A DNA stretch of 64,000 bases from Candidatus Aenigmatarchaeota archaeon (lineage in GTDB: Archaea > Aenigmatarchaeota > Aenigmatarchaeia > CG10238-14 > SCSR01). Shown here one piece after another: positions 15,160-24,300 of this stretch. The stretch covers positions 257,212-321,211 of the forward strand of contig JAUWZS010000002.1 in the NCBI GenBank assembly GCA_030615205.1. The letters are read 5' to 3'. The position numbers were made by a program, and so were the translations under genes. Every line of letters starts with the position of its first letter. Within the stretch, counting starts at the first letter, position 1. The notes under the pieces were generated by a model, which was given only the letters and a program-made list of their open reading frames with translations, searched no databases and was not told the origin of the DNA.

Positions 15160-17630
15160 AAAAAATAGAGAAACCCAAGAAAAATTTGATTTTGTCTATT
15201 TTATTTTTTGTAGTAATGTCTCTATTGGTTGTCAGATATGTGCAAGCCCAGGCCGGAAGTCTGGAGATAGAAGCTGAACCAAGTTCTACCTGGATTGGTG
15301 GCACAGTAACTATATCATGCTGGTATACAGATAATGTCACCGATGCTACAAATCCACTGGTTCATATAAACAAAGGCGAGGTTGTTTATTCTCCACTGAT
15401 CGCTACCTCAATAAACGATACTCACTTTTATACTCATTTCGATCCATCATTGCTCGGAACTTATCATGCTTATTGTTCAAATGGAACTGTAGATTCCTCT
15501 CAAGCATCGTTTAAAATCAGCGATTTGGATGTAAGCTCCTCGGATGTACCAGAAGTTGTCTATTTAGGAAATCCTTTGACATTGCATGCTGAAGTGGTCA
15601 AAACCACAGATTCAGAAGAATTAATATGCAGCAGTGATGTCAATTTCAAAATTTTCCTAGGTTCGAACGAAGACTCGAATGAAATACCGCTTGATCACAA
15701 CAACGTATATTGCGATAATTCAAATCACCAATGGACTATAACAACTGATCCTATCTCTGACATAGCCACTAAAGATTATATCCTGACTTTAAACGCAACT
15801 TATGCTGGCAAGACTGTGACATTCAGCCAAGTTGTGGAAGTTAAAGAATCGCTTGAGTTTGAGATTGTGGACATAGATAAAACATGGATAAGATCCAATG
15901 AGACTATAACAATAACAATAAGAGCTATGGAAAGCGGAGAACCGATTACGCCGCTGCAGAGTTCTTACCTAAAGTTTCAAGTCAATTCTATCGACAGCAT
16001 AATATTCGATATATCTCAAAGCGGTGATCTCTCGTTCGTAAAGATCTCAACGCCAGAACTGGCAAGTGGGACATACGAATTGAAAACAACATTCACGTAC
16101 AAAGACTATACTTACATTGACAAAAAATCCATAAGCTATGTTGTACCAGTCACAGGCAACATATTGGACAGTGATGATAAACCAGTTAGTGTTAGATTAA
16201 AGTTCAGCAATGAAGAGACTGAACAAACAATCAGCACAAACAGTGATGGGTCTTATTCTGGCACAATACCTCCTGGGACATATGAGCTCAAACTGACATT
16301 TCCATCGTCCACGCTCCATTTGACAGATGTTGTGATAAATAGCTTTGACGACCCGATCAGATTCGATCACCCAACAACTGATGCCGAAATCCCTGGGATA
16401 AAAGTCGCTGATGTTTTTGTCTATGAGGTCGCTTTGAGCTACTCTGAGGCTCAGCTAGAAATGAAATATGATGACCGTAAGGTATTCGATGAAACTAAAA
16501 TTGATATTTATGAATGTGATAATTGGAACTTTGGGAGAAAGACCTGCTACAGCGAGTGGGAAAGAGTATATGCTGATATAGACATAGATCGCGATTTAAT
16601 AAAAGTAAATACAACAGGACTTTCGGCTTTTGTGATAGGTTCGAAAAAGGATATACAGGTGGACTTTGATACAGATAAGAGCACGTATAATTTGAAGGAT
16701 ATTATAAAAATTGTGGGATTAACTAAAGATGAAGATGGAAGCGCCATAGCTGGCGTGGACATCAATGTGACAATTCAAGATACTGAAATATCTGCTTCGA
16801 CAAAATCTGATAATTCTGGTGTATTTTCACTGGAATTTTTGTCGCCAGACGAAGAAGGGAATTACAAATTGGTCCTGAACGCTGAGAAACCTCCTTCAGC
16901 GCCTTTTGAGGAAACTCTGGATTTGAGTGTGGTCAGAAGTAAGGGGCTTTCAATTCTGATGACAGATACTACTAGAATAGAGCAAGGTGAAAACAGGTCT
17001 GTAGAAGTCTCGATTATTAACAGTGGGCAAACTGACTTTTCAAACTTGACAATCTCCTTGGCGAATATACCAAGCGGGTATTATGATCTGCCTACTAGTA
17101 TAGATCAACTACTAGCAGGCGAAGAAAAGAAAATATGGATATTATTTACAGTGCCAGAAAGTGCAACTAAAACCACTTACAGCGGAAAAATAAAGGTTGC
17201 TTCTGATGATGTAAGTAAAGAGCAGTCCTTCGCGTTGACGATACTTCCTGCAAATAAAACTCAGACTGATGAGTCAAAAGGATCTGGAGCATGGTTCCCA
17301 GTTATAAATTTTCCAACCGCTAATATTGTGTTGCCTGAATTTGGTATAGAAGCAGTGTATATCTCATTGTTCGCAATCACATCATTTTCATTTGCATATT
17401 GGGCGAAAAAAAAGAAGTTAAGAAAAAAAATTGTGGAAAGAAGTGACATAAAGAATTTCCTTTTGGATATTAAAAGAGAGGTAAACAGAATTCCTACAAA
17501 AATTACAAAAGATGAAAATACAACTTCCAAGTTGTCTGAAAACAAAAAAATATCTAAAAGTAAAAAACCATCTGAAGATAATACTAAATTTAAAGAATTG
17601 TTTAATTTACTAGATAAAATTAGATTGTGA
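15156..17630 (+). CDS. large anchored surface protein with carboxypeptidase-regulatory-like and NEW3-like domains (824 aa)
   Basis: The ATG at 15156 overlaps the MinD stop and has a GGAGG site nine bases before it. The protein starts with a signal helix (residues about 13-33, ending VQAQA). Several beta-sandwich domains follow. One has TNSDGSYSGTIPPGTYELKL, typical of carboxypeptidase-regulatory-like folds, and a second TKSDNSGVFSLEF repeat lies later. Residues about 600-690 look like a NEW3 domain (RIEQGENRSVEVSIINSGQ). A C-terminal membrane helix (about 725-745) leads to an 80-residue Lys-rich cytosolic tail. That tail faces the compartment of the two flanking MinD proteins and is a plausible docking site. 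Confidence 0.75.
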   Translation: MKKIEKPKKNLILSILFFVVMSLLVVRYVQAQAGSLEIEAEPSSTWIGGTVTISCWYTDNVTDATNPLVHINKGEVVYSPLIATSINDTHFYTHFDPSLLGTYHAYCSNGTVDSSQASFKISDLDVSSSDVPEVVYLGNPLTLHAEVVKTTDSEELICSSDVNFKIFLGSNEDSNEIPLDHNNVYCDNSNHQWTITTDPISDIATKDYILTLNATYAGKTVTFSQVVEVKESLEFEIVDIDKTWIRSNETITITIRAMESGEPITPLQSSYLKFQVNSIDSIIFDISQSGDLSFVKISTPELASGTYELKTTFTYKDYTYIDKKSISYVVPVTGNILDSDDKPVSVRLKFSNEETEQTISTNSDGSYSGTIPPGTYELKLTFPSSTLHLTDVVINSFDDPIRFDHPTTDAEIPGIKVADVFVYEVALSYSEAQLEMKYDDRKVFDETKIDIYECDNWNFGRKTCYSEWERVYADIDIDRDLIKVNTTGLSAFVIGSKKDIQVDFDTDKSTYNLKDIIKIVGLTKDEDGSAIAGVDINVTIQDTEISASTKSDNSGVFSLEFLSPDEEGNYKLVLNAEKPPSAPFEETLDLSVVRSKGLSILMTDTTRIEQGENRSVEVSIINSGQTDFSNLTISLANIPSGYYDLPTSIDQLLAGEEKKIWILFTVPESATKTTYSGKIKVASDDVSKEQSFALTILPANKTQTDESKGSGAWFPVINFPTANIVLPEFGIEAVYISLFAITSFSFAYWAKKKKLRKKIVERSDIKNFLLDIKREVNRIPTKITKDENTTSKLSENKKISKSKKPSEDNTKFKELFNLLDKIRL

Positions 17631-18478
17631 AAAAAATGGTAAGAGTCATAGGAATCGTATCAGCAAAAGGGGGCGTTGGCAAGACCACTGTAACTGCCAA
17701 TCTTGGAGCAGCGCTGGCTTCCAAATTCGGTAGAAATGTTGTTGCTGTTGACTGTAATCTGACAACATCACATCTCGGTCTCTATCTTGGCGTTTATTCC
17801 CCATTGTACACATTGAACAATGTATTAAGGAATGAAGTTAGTTTACAACAAGCGATTTGTGAGCACGCCAGTGGCTTAAAGATTATCCCTGCTTCTTTGG
17901 GGATAAATGACCTTTATAATATTGATACAAATAATCTGAGAAAAAAATTAAAAAACACATTCAGCCAGATGGATGTAATTCTTTTAGATTCGTCGCCAGG
18001 GCTTGGTAGGGAAGCGCTGATAACACTCCAGACAAGCGAAGAACTCATTTTCGTAACTACACCACATATAGCACCGATAGTCGATATTACAAAAACTCGC
18101 CAGCTAGCAAACCAAATGCACAAAAAATCAATTGGCATAGTTCTGAACAGGGTAAAAAACCAAAGATATGAATTAACAGCAAAAGAGATTGAGCAGCTGA
18201 CAAATCTACCAGTCATCGCAAAGATACCAGAGGATGAGAATGCCCTAAAAAGCACAAACTCTAAGGTCCCGCTCGTTTCCATGAGTCCAAAGTGTTTGGC
18301 GAGCAGAGCTTTCTTTAAACTTGCAGCTGATTTGGTTGGTGAAAAATATTATCCCAAATTAGGACTAGTCGATAGGATAGTTAATATGTTTAAAAGAAAC
18401 ACGCTTAAAAGAAACAACCGCGCAGGCACACACGTTCCACGCTTTGCTGTTTCTGGCAGTTCCCATACTTTACGTTGA
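17627..18478 (+). CDS. MinD/ParA-family ATPase, second copy, with a foreign C-terminal tail
   Basis: It is paralogous to the ATPase at 14404: IGIVSAKGGVGKTTVTANLG, VDCNLTTSHLGLYLG, a LLDSSPGLGREAL Walker B-like segment and the HASGLKIIPASLG block. The GTG at 17627 overlaps the previous stop (GTGA); the in-frame ATG at 17636 is also possible. The natural end is probably near NMFKRNTLKRN. The last about 20 residues (from NNRAGTHVPRFA onward) are read antisense through a degenerate rtcB fragment and match nothing in the first MinD. The gene has therefore lost its own stop codon and ends in the remnant. The ATPase core appears intact. Confidence 0.88.
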   Translation: MKKMVRVIGIVSAKGGVGKTTVTANLGAALASKFGRNVVAVDCNLTTSHLGLYLGVYSPLYTLNNVLRNEVSLQQAICEHASGLKIIPASLGINDLYNIDTNNLRKKLKNTFSQMDVILLDSSPGLGREALITLQTSEELIFVTTPHIAPIVDITKTRQLANQMHKKSIGIVLNRVKNQRYELTAKEIEQLTNLPVIAKIPEDENALKSTNSKVPLVSMSPKCLASRAFFKLAADLVGEKYYPKLGLVDRIVNMFKRNTLKRNNRAGTHVPRFAVSGSSHTLR

Positions 18479-18510
18479 TTTAAATTATTCTTTTTTATAT
18501 TTAACTCTGA
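18409..18510 (-). pseudogene. degenerate rtcB promoter and 5' fragment (direct repeat of 220-370)
   Basis: Read on the minus strand this encodes VWELPETAKRGTCVPARLF, 16 of 19 residues identical to RtcB at the window start ([19 protein letters not shown]), with differences mainly at third codon positions. Its upstream AT-rich stretch (18475-18503) nearly matches the rtcB promoter at 340-366. Between the two, the start codon and about 13 codons are deleted. Nothing further of rtcB is present. It lies in the same orientation as the functional gene and overlaps the 3' end of the second MinD gene. Confidence 0.85.
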
Positions 18511-18558
18511 ACATCACAACGAGTAAATTTAATAGATTAGAAATAGATTTGTTGATAT

Positions 18559-19074
18559 ATGAAATATAAAAAATTCTTGCTGATACCAGTTCTGATTTTT
18601 ATTTACATATTTTTTATAGTGGATTTGCTCGTAAACTACAACCCAACAATCTTCTCGACTACACCCGAGCCTTCAGGTGGCGGCCAGCCAATAGGAATCG
18701 GAGAAGGCATATCTGTGGTAGTGACAAGGCCGTACTTTTTCGGATTAATCAGGTTGCCAGTCTATACAAATTACATCGGTTATATAGGAAGTTACCATCA
18801 GGCGTTTTTTTATTTTATCGGTATTTTGACTGTAGTCTTTATCATACTCGAATTTTTTGTTGAAATTAGTTGGGGGAAAGGTGTAGGTGGAGAGGGAGAA
18901 ATAACTGAATGGAGGGATAAAAAAATGGAAAAGAGTTGGAGAATGAAAGCTCTGGCCAAGGCGATCGGTGTTGGTATAGCATTTGGTTTTATCGTATATA
19001 TCCTATCAGGCGATGCTGGGGTTAGTGTGGGTCTTGGCTTGCTGCTGATGTATTTGGAATACAAGCTGAAATAG
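18559..19074 (+). CDS. membrane protein, 171 aa, unknown
   Basis: I do not recognise this protein. It has four likely membrane segments: about 6-27, 80-100 (FFYFIGILTVVFIILEFFV), 133-148 and 151-168. A Gly/Pro-rich external loop follows the first helix, and the central charged stretch EGEITEWRDKKMEKSWRMK should face the cytosol. It is the first gene after the rtcB remnant. An AT-rich promoter region lies at 18479-18558. It is convergent with the CPBP protease gene. Confidence 0.65.
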   Translation: MKYKKFLLIPVLIFIYIFFIVDLLVNYNPTIFSTTPEPSGGGQPIGIGEGISVVVTRPYFFGLIRLPVYTNYIGYIGSYHQAFFYFIGILTVVFIILEFFVEISWGKGVGGEGEITEWRDKKMEKSWRMKALAKAIGVGIAFGFIVYILSGDAGVSVGLGLLLMYLEYKLK

Positions 19075-19095
19075 AGCCAGAACGGAAAACGTTAA

Positions 19096-19593
19096 TTAAA
19101 AAAGAAGGCATGTGAGTAGAGGAATGAAGTTGAACGCCTCATGAAAAAGAATCGATTCTTTATATCTTCCGCTTGTTACTAGCTTGAAGTAGAAAACGCC
19201 CATAACTATTTGGAAACCAACTATAGCAAAGTTCCTCCCAAATAGATGGAGGAGCGCCCACACAATGCTCCCGATGAATGCTGCTCTCTTTCCCATATAA
19301 TGGTAAGGTATAATCCTGAACAGTAGTTCTTCTATTGGCGGCAACAGCAACAAAAGCAGCATGGCAATTTTGTCACATCCCACTCCTGTTTCAGACGTCA
19401 ATGTATCCGCTTCACTAAAGTCGTATCTTGCAAAAGATTGTATTATCCACATTACAACAATACCAGCGAATAGAAAAAGAAACCATCTTTTGACAAGGCC
19501 TTTCCATTTAATATCCTTCTTCAATGGTTCCAAAATCCATTGTATTTTTTTATTGATTGTCTTTTTATTGACATGCTTAATTTGCTTTGCCAT
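19096..19593 (-). CDS. CPBP-family intramembrane metalloprotease-like protein (165 aa)
   Basis: It is a multi-helix membrane protein with the motifs of the CPBP/CAAX-protease (Abi) family. These are EELLFR (motif 1, Glu-Glu and Arg), a WALLHLFGR helix with the motif 2 His, and HEAFN (motif 3 His and Asn). Membrane segments lie at about 34-52, 78-90, 100-120, 126-142 and 150-163. Archaeal members may process prenylated or membrane peptides, and their substrates are generally unknown. The position inside a surface-protein region suggests a role in maturing or protecting surface components. It is convergent with 18559-19074. Confidence 0.82.
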   Translation of the reverse strand: MAKQIKHVNKKTINKKIQWILEPLKKDIKWKGLVKRWFLFLFAGIVVMWIIQSFARYDFSEADTLTSETGVGCDKIAMLLLLLLPPIEELLFRIIPYHYMGKRAAFIGSIVWALLHLFGRNFAIVGFQIVMGVFYFKLVTSGRYKESILFHEAFNFIPLLTCLLF

Positions 19594-19708
19594 TTATAAA
19601 ATATTTAGTAAATTAATAATATGAATCATGTCTTTGAATTTTGGTGGATTATTTTGTACTGTTCTGCGTTATTTTGTGTTAAATTTATTATCCTAGAATA
19701 TAAAAAAA

Positions 19709-19718
19709 CTATATATAT
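19709..19718 (+). promoter_or_regulatory. TATA box for the secreted-protein pair
   Basis: CTATATATATAAAAAA lies about 35-44 bp before the ATG at 19753, the spacing expected of an archaeal TATA box feeding a short leader. A GAGAGG ribosome-binding site follows at about 19739. Upstream, TTATTTTGT is repeated at 19649 and 19669 (20 bp apart), possibly an additional regulatory element. Confidence 0.6.
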
Positions 19719-19752
19719 AAAAAATCAAATAAGTTTTAGAGAGGCCGGATAA

Positions 19753-20319
19753 ATGAATAAATATTTGTTGGGAATACTGGGATTGGTCTTCCTTATAGGA
19801 TCAGTCTCCGCAATACTCTCAACTCATGTAACAAACCCAAGTGAAGAAGGATTAAAATACAACTCTAAAGTCTGCATAGAAAAAAACGGCGAATTAATAC
19901 AATGCAGTCCGAACACACTTACAAATGTGGGAAAGAATCTGATACAGGATTATCTCACTGGTTCACAGACAACAGAGGTAAAATATATAGCACTTTGTAA
20001 TACTACAAACACCTCAGGAGACGGAGGAGGTAATACCTGCGCACAGCCGGCAGTAGGCGATACAGTTTTAGCAGGCGAGTACCACGATTGTGGTTTATCA
20101 AGAGCAGCAGGGACTTTATCAGACCAAGGCACTGGGAATTTCTCTTACGCAAAAGCTTTCACAGCCACATGTAACAGCTTAGAAACTAACGTAACATCTA
20201 TTTTCAACTCTTCAACAGTAGGTGCTGCAGCATCATACTTTGCAGGAAACAACTTTACTATCGTCACTCTGGAGACAGACGACCAGCTCACAGTAACATG
20301 GTACATCTGGGTAACGTAA
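19753..20319 (+). CDS. small secreted protein with a phage tail-fibre-like pattern, copy 1 (188 aa)
   Basis: A signal peptide (residues 4-20) is followed by one compact domain. Its order of motifs is NTLTNVGKNLIQDYLTG, a VKYIALCNTTN strand, DCGLSRAAGTL, GTGNFSYAKAFTATC, SIFNSS and a terminal DDQLTVTWYIWVT. That order (GKN-L-x-D-x-L-G, YIA-x-G, TFT-x-T, GxFN, and a C-terminal LTVTW-x-I) recalls small tail- or receptor-associated proteins of tailed phages. It is paralogous to the next gene. There is no membrane anchor beyond the signal, and conserved Cys pairs suggest disulfides outside the cell. The resemblance is from memory and needs a profile search. Confidence 0.65.
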   Translation: MNKYLLGILGLVFLIGSVSAILSTHVTNPSEEGLKYNSKVCIEKNGELIQCSPNTLTNVGKNLIQDYLTGSQTTEVKYIALCNTTNTSGDGGGNTCAQPAVGDTVLAGEYHDCGLSRAAGTLSDQGTGNFSYAKAFTATCNSLETNVTSIFNSSTVGAAASYFAGNNFTIVTLETDDQLTVTWYIWVT

Positions 20320-20332
20320 AATTGGAACCAGG

Positions 20333-20893
20333 ATGATTAAAATGGAAATGAAAAAAATAATTGGATTAATGAGCTTATTGGCAGTAGTTGCGATTGGGGT
20401 AATGATTGTTTCCTATGGAGGATTTGTTGGGAACGTCATGCTAAGTTCTAGTGGTCAAGAAGTAGAATACAGTTCCATGGTTTGCGTTTACCTCAATGGT
20501 AATGAAGTCTTCTGCAAACCAAACACGTTAACAGCTCTAGGAAAGAACATGACAAGAGATAGGCTAACGGGTGGGGCTGGAGCAGCTGTGGACTACATAG
20601 GTGTTGGAAACAGTACTGGAGTAAACTCCACTTCTCCAAGCTTAGAGGGAGAGATATCAGATTGTGGCCTGGACAGGGCCCAAGACACAAGTGTGCTAAA
20701 CATAGACAATGGGAACTGGAGCTATAACTATAAGTTCACATCTACGTGCAGTGGTCTAATAGTCAATACTACAGGGATTTTCAATCATACGTCGGCCAAC
20801 GATGGGTTCTTAGCTGGCGCTACTTTCAGTAGCTCTGTAACATTGCAGACAAACGATGAACTGAACGTAACATGGTACGTGTTCGTAACATAG
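20333..20893 (+). CDS. small secreted protein with a phage tail-fibre-like pattern, copy 2 (186 aa)
   Basis: This is a tandem paralogue of 19753-20319 with the same motif series: NTLTALGKNMTRDRLTG, DYIGVGNST, DCGLDRAQD, NGNWSYNYKFTSTC, TGIFNHTS and NDELNVTWYVFVT. The signal helix is at residues 9-30; the ATG at 20342 (third residue after the first start) is an alternative start. Four or five Cys positions coincide with the first copy. It sits 13 bp after the previous stop and is therefore in the same operon. The proteins may be co-assembling subunits. Confidence 0.65.
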   Translation: MIKMEMKKIIGLMSLLAVVAIGVMIVSYGGFVGNVMLSSSGQEVEYSSMVCVYLNGNEVFCKPNTLTALGKNMTRDRLTGGAGAAVDYIGVGNSTGVNSTSPSLEGEISDCGLDRAQDTSVLNIDNGNWSYNYKFTSTCSGLIVNTTGIFNHTSANDGFLAGATFSSSVTLQTNDELNVTWYVFVT

Positions 20894-20930
20894 TAAGGTA
20901 CTAATAAGTACTAATCGAGAATTGGCAACA

Positions 20931-20996
20931 ATCCTTCAGGACTTCAGGGATCCCAGAAATGGAAGGATATCTGTATAACTTTTCTTTTTTTATTAC
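20931..20996 (+). terminator. hairpin followed by a T-run after the secreted-protein pair
   Basis: ATCCTTC (20931-20937) pairs with GAAGGAT (20962-20968), and a pyrimidine/T-rich run (CTTTTCTTTTTTTATT) follows at about 20980-20995. In archaea the T-run alone may terminate. The rest of 20997-21117 shows no gene. Confidence 0.4.
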
Positions 20997-21117
20997 TAAT
21001 TTTTAAACTCATTGTTTATTAGCCTGTCTTTATGATATTTTAGCCTCATGCGCTTTTTTTTGCCCCTTTTTTTCAAGCATCTAAATCTTTAAATGAGCAA
21101 AATCACAAATCTTATAT

Positions 21118-21180
21118 ATTCACTAATAATGCCAACTAATAAGATTGTTAGTGAATATTGTATACAATATGGTCAGTGAT
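21118..21180. promoter_or_regulatory. inverted and 13-bp repeated motifs before the third small HTH gene
   Basis: ATTCACTAA (21118-21126) and TTAGTGAAT (21148-21156) form a perfect 9-bp inverted repeat. ACTAATAA recurs at 21122 and 21135, exactly 13 bp apart, and another AGTGA (21175) precedes the ATG at 21186. The half-site TTAGTGAA matches TAGTGAAC of the array at 1188, 20 kb away, upstream of a paralogous regulator. A TATATATT element is at 21113-21120. The likely role is binding by the encoded HTH protein. Confidence 0.6.
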
Positions 21181-21185
21181 AGCCG

Positions 21186-21389
21186 ATGGACAGGGAGAAG
21201 AATATCAAGAAGAATATTTTAAAACTTCTCAAAAAACATGGTGAAGGTCTTACTATAACCGATGTTTCTAAATTCCTCGGCATACACTACATAACCGCGA
21301 CCAAATACCTGGCTGTTCTGGAGGCTGAAGGAAAGCTTACTCATAGGAAGGTAGGCATGGCCAAACTGTTCAAAACGAGAGGCTTATGA
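21186..21389 (+). CDS. minimal winged-helix regulator (67 aa) heading a surface operon
   Basis: The protein is little more than one HTH and wing: KNILKLLKKHGEGLTITDV, KFLGIHYITATKYLAVLEAE, then KLTHRKVGMAKLFKT. It shares EGLTI, TATKY and KVGMAK with the regulators at 1356 and 10983. It ends four bases before the start of the 1599-residue surface protein and must be co-transcribed with it. The upstream inverted repeat is the obvious operator candidate. At this size it can only be a DNA-binding module, perhaps acting as a dimer. Confidence 0.83.
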   Translation: MDREKNIKKNILKLLKKHGEGLTITDVSKFLGIHYITATKYLAVLEAEGKLTHRKVGMAKLFKTRGL

Positions 21390-21393
21390 AGAG

Positions 21394-24300
21394 ATGAAAG
21401 GTTTGAAGGATCTGTCGAAAGGAAAGGACAAGGGAACCCTGAAAAAGACAAAGAAGGGGTCGGAGAAAAAAATGAGAAAAAGGAAATTGCCTTTGCTTAC
21501 AATTTTAATGATGTTTTCTTTAGTCTTGATAATATCATTAATCCAAACAGTGTTAGTAAAAGAAGAAAACAGTAATGTAGATATCAATCATATAGAGATT
21601 ACCAAAATTGACGCTGACGAACTAAACAAAATCCCTGAAGGTACAGAACTTATTAGAGAGTGGTGGGAAAATGGTAAACATTATAAGACTGTCAGAGTTT
21701 ATTCAACTGGCGAGATAATAACAATAGATCCTACCAATACTACTCTTGGCGATTACTGTGGGAAAACGCCATCTGGTAACACTGACGACACTTGGACAAT
21801 GTACACAGATGCTTGTGCAGCTGATTGGGAAACTAGATTAGCTTCTGAAGATGCACAAACAGAAGATGTTACTGCTACTAGAAATGATATTACAGGTGTT
21901 AAAACTTCTCACAATTGGACTGTAACGGATTGTGGTACTGTAACTTCTGTGAAAGGTTGTATAATAGCCCAGAGTGGTGGAAATATTTGTGTAACAAATG
22001 CAGGGAATAGAGTTTATATAGGGAATGATGGAGGTAATGAAAATGCAGGAATTGGAGCATCTTGGACAACTGCTGGGTTTACTCAAATTTGTCTTACGAA
22101 CTCGACAACAACTTGGACTTGTAGTGATTTTGATGGTACTACCCCTCCCGCAAAATTAGGTTCATCCTGTAAAATAAATGCTGCAACAATCAACTTTTAT
22201 CAAGATTTTGGTTATTATGAAGTTACTTATCAGACGTCAGCAGTGAACGATGCACCACAATGGCAAGACAATTACACTTCTGTTGCATCTGACTCAGAAT
22301 ATAATCTTGATCGCAATTACGGATTTGAGGTGAACTGGACTGATCCGGATTCGGGTGATGAAGTAAGTAATGTAACATTTGAGACAAATATGACAACTAG
22401 TGATGGGACTTTGGAGAATATAACAAAAGCCAACACCACAAAGTACACAACCTTCACAAACACTTCAGTCGACATATGGCAGATTAATTTTACGCAAGAC
22501 CAGCTGAAAGGGGCTGGGAATTATGTGTTCAGATGGTATGCCAATGATACGTCGAACGCGTGGAACAAGACCGACCAATGGTATTATACTATTGAAAAAA
22601 ATACCTCAGCAGATATAGACTTGTATGTCAATGACTCGCAGGCAAACAAAAATGTTGAGCAATATGAAAAAGTCAACTTCACTCTTGTGTTAAATATCCC
22701 TACGTCTGGCTACGTAGAGCTGTGGACGAACTTCTCTGATGATACAGATAAAAACTGGACTGCTGGCACAGCTAATCCAGGCTTTGAAAACATAACGAAC
22801 ATGACGCAGCCGGGCAATTGGACATGGACTGCAAATTACACGAATGCGAACTACACTACTAATCTAGAGACTTGGTATGTAAATGTGACTGAAGCAGCAG
22901 TTCCAATACTAGCTATTATGAATATATCACAACCCATGGTCCTCTCTTCGGCAAATCCAAGGCAGACATCCGCGAGCCGTATAGAGACCCAGACGATTAC
23001 TACATCGCAACTCACTCCAGCAGTACAAGGACTGCTCAAAACATTAAGCCAGACGCTTGATGTAACAGGAGTTTATGAAAACATAAAGGGCAGCTTAAGG
23101 AGCTTGTCCCAGGCTTTGAGCATATCGAATATTGTAAGCAGGCTGGCAGATATTTCTAGGGCACTGAGCCAGACTGTGAGTCTGAGTTCGGTTATAGAAA
23201 GAGTTGGCGGCATTAGTAGGATATTGACGCAGAGTTTGAATGTTAGTAATATATCGGCCAGAGTGGCTTCGATTATAAGATCTTTGACGCAGAGTTTGAA
23301 TGTAAATGCTGTCATAGTAAGGATAAGCAGCGTATTGAGAACATTGACGCAGAGTTTGAATGTAACTAATTTGACAGAATCATTAGCAAGTGCTATAAGA
23401 ACTATAACTCAGAGTCTGAATGTAACTAATATTGCATCTAGAGTGGCTTCTATCTTCAGGACTTTAACGCAGAGCCTGTCGATACTGTCGCAAGTGACAA
23501 GGACTGCTTTTAGGACTTATGAAAAGGTTGTTACCGCTGCTATGACTATAACTGACAGTGTCACAAGGTCGCTTGATGCTGTCCGGTCGATTGTACAGTC
23601 CATTGCTTCGAGCTTGGATGTACAAAGAGTTTTGGAATGGTTCAGGACTTTGACGCAGAATTTGCAGATGATAACACAAGCAGAAAAAATCTCAACAGAG
23701 ATTAATAACATAGTTACTACACTTGCTATGACAATAACAGATAATGTAATAAGAGCCGCTTCTGCTGTTAGAAGTTTGACACAATCAATTGCTACAAATC
23801 TAAGTGTGCAGGGAATCTTTACAAATATGATAAACGTGCTTCAGTCCTTCAATATCAATAATGTTGTGACTAGGTTAAGCTCGATATTGAGAAGTATTAC
23901 TGGACAAATCACATTCACGGATACTGTTGGTAAATTTATCACTTTAACAAAATCAATAACTCAATCGCTTACGATTGACACAGCTGTAGAGCGAGTTTTG
24001 GGTTTTGTAAGAGCTCTTAGTGAGAGCTTTAGCATCAATAATGTTGTGGCAAGATTGGGTTCAATAGCACGACTGCTGAGCCAGAGCTTTAATATGACTG
24101 GCATGGTGACAAGGGTGTCCTCTATCTCAAGAGTATTGACGCAGGCTTTGAGCGTGGTTGACAATGTCACCAGAATAGTCGCTCAGATTTATCAAAAAAT
24201 AGTGAGCATATATCTCAGCATAAGCCAAGCAATTCAAAGAACTCGTATAACATCGAGGGCAATAACTCAAGCCATCAACCTTGATTCAATCACAGGCAGG

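Noticed and set aside
375..18478. Integrase or transposase that would explain the rtcB repeat
   Set aside because: No tyrosine or serine recombinase, DDE transposase or terminal inverted repeats were recognised in the block; the boundary claim rests only on the direct repeat.
23041..23520. Possible CRISPR array because of regular 60-bp repeats
   Set aside because: The repeats are in frame within one protein, the 'spacers' are also similar to each other, and there are no cas genes.
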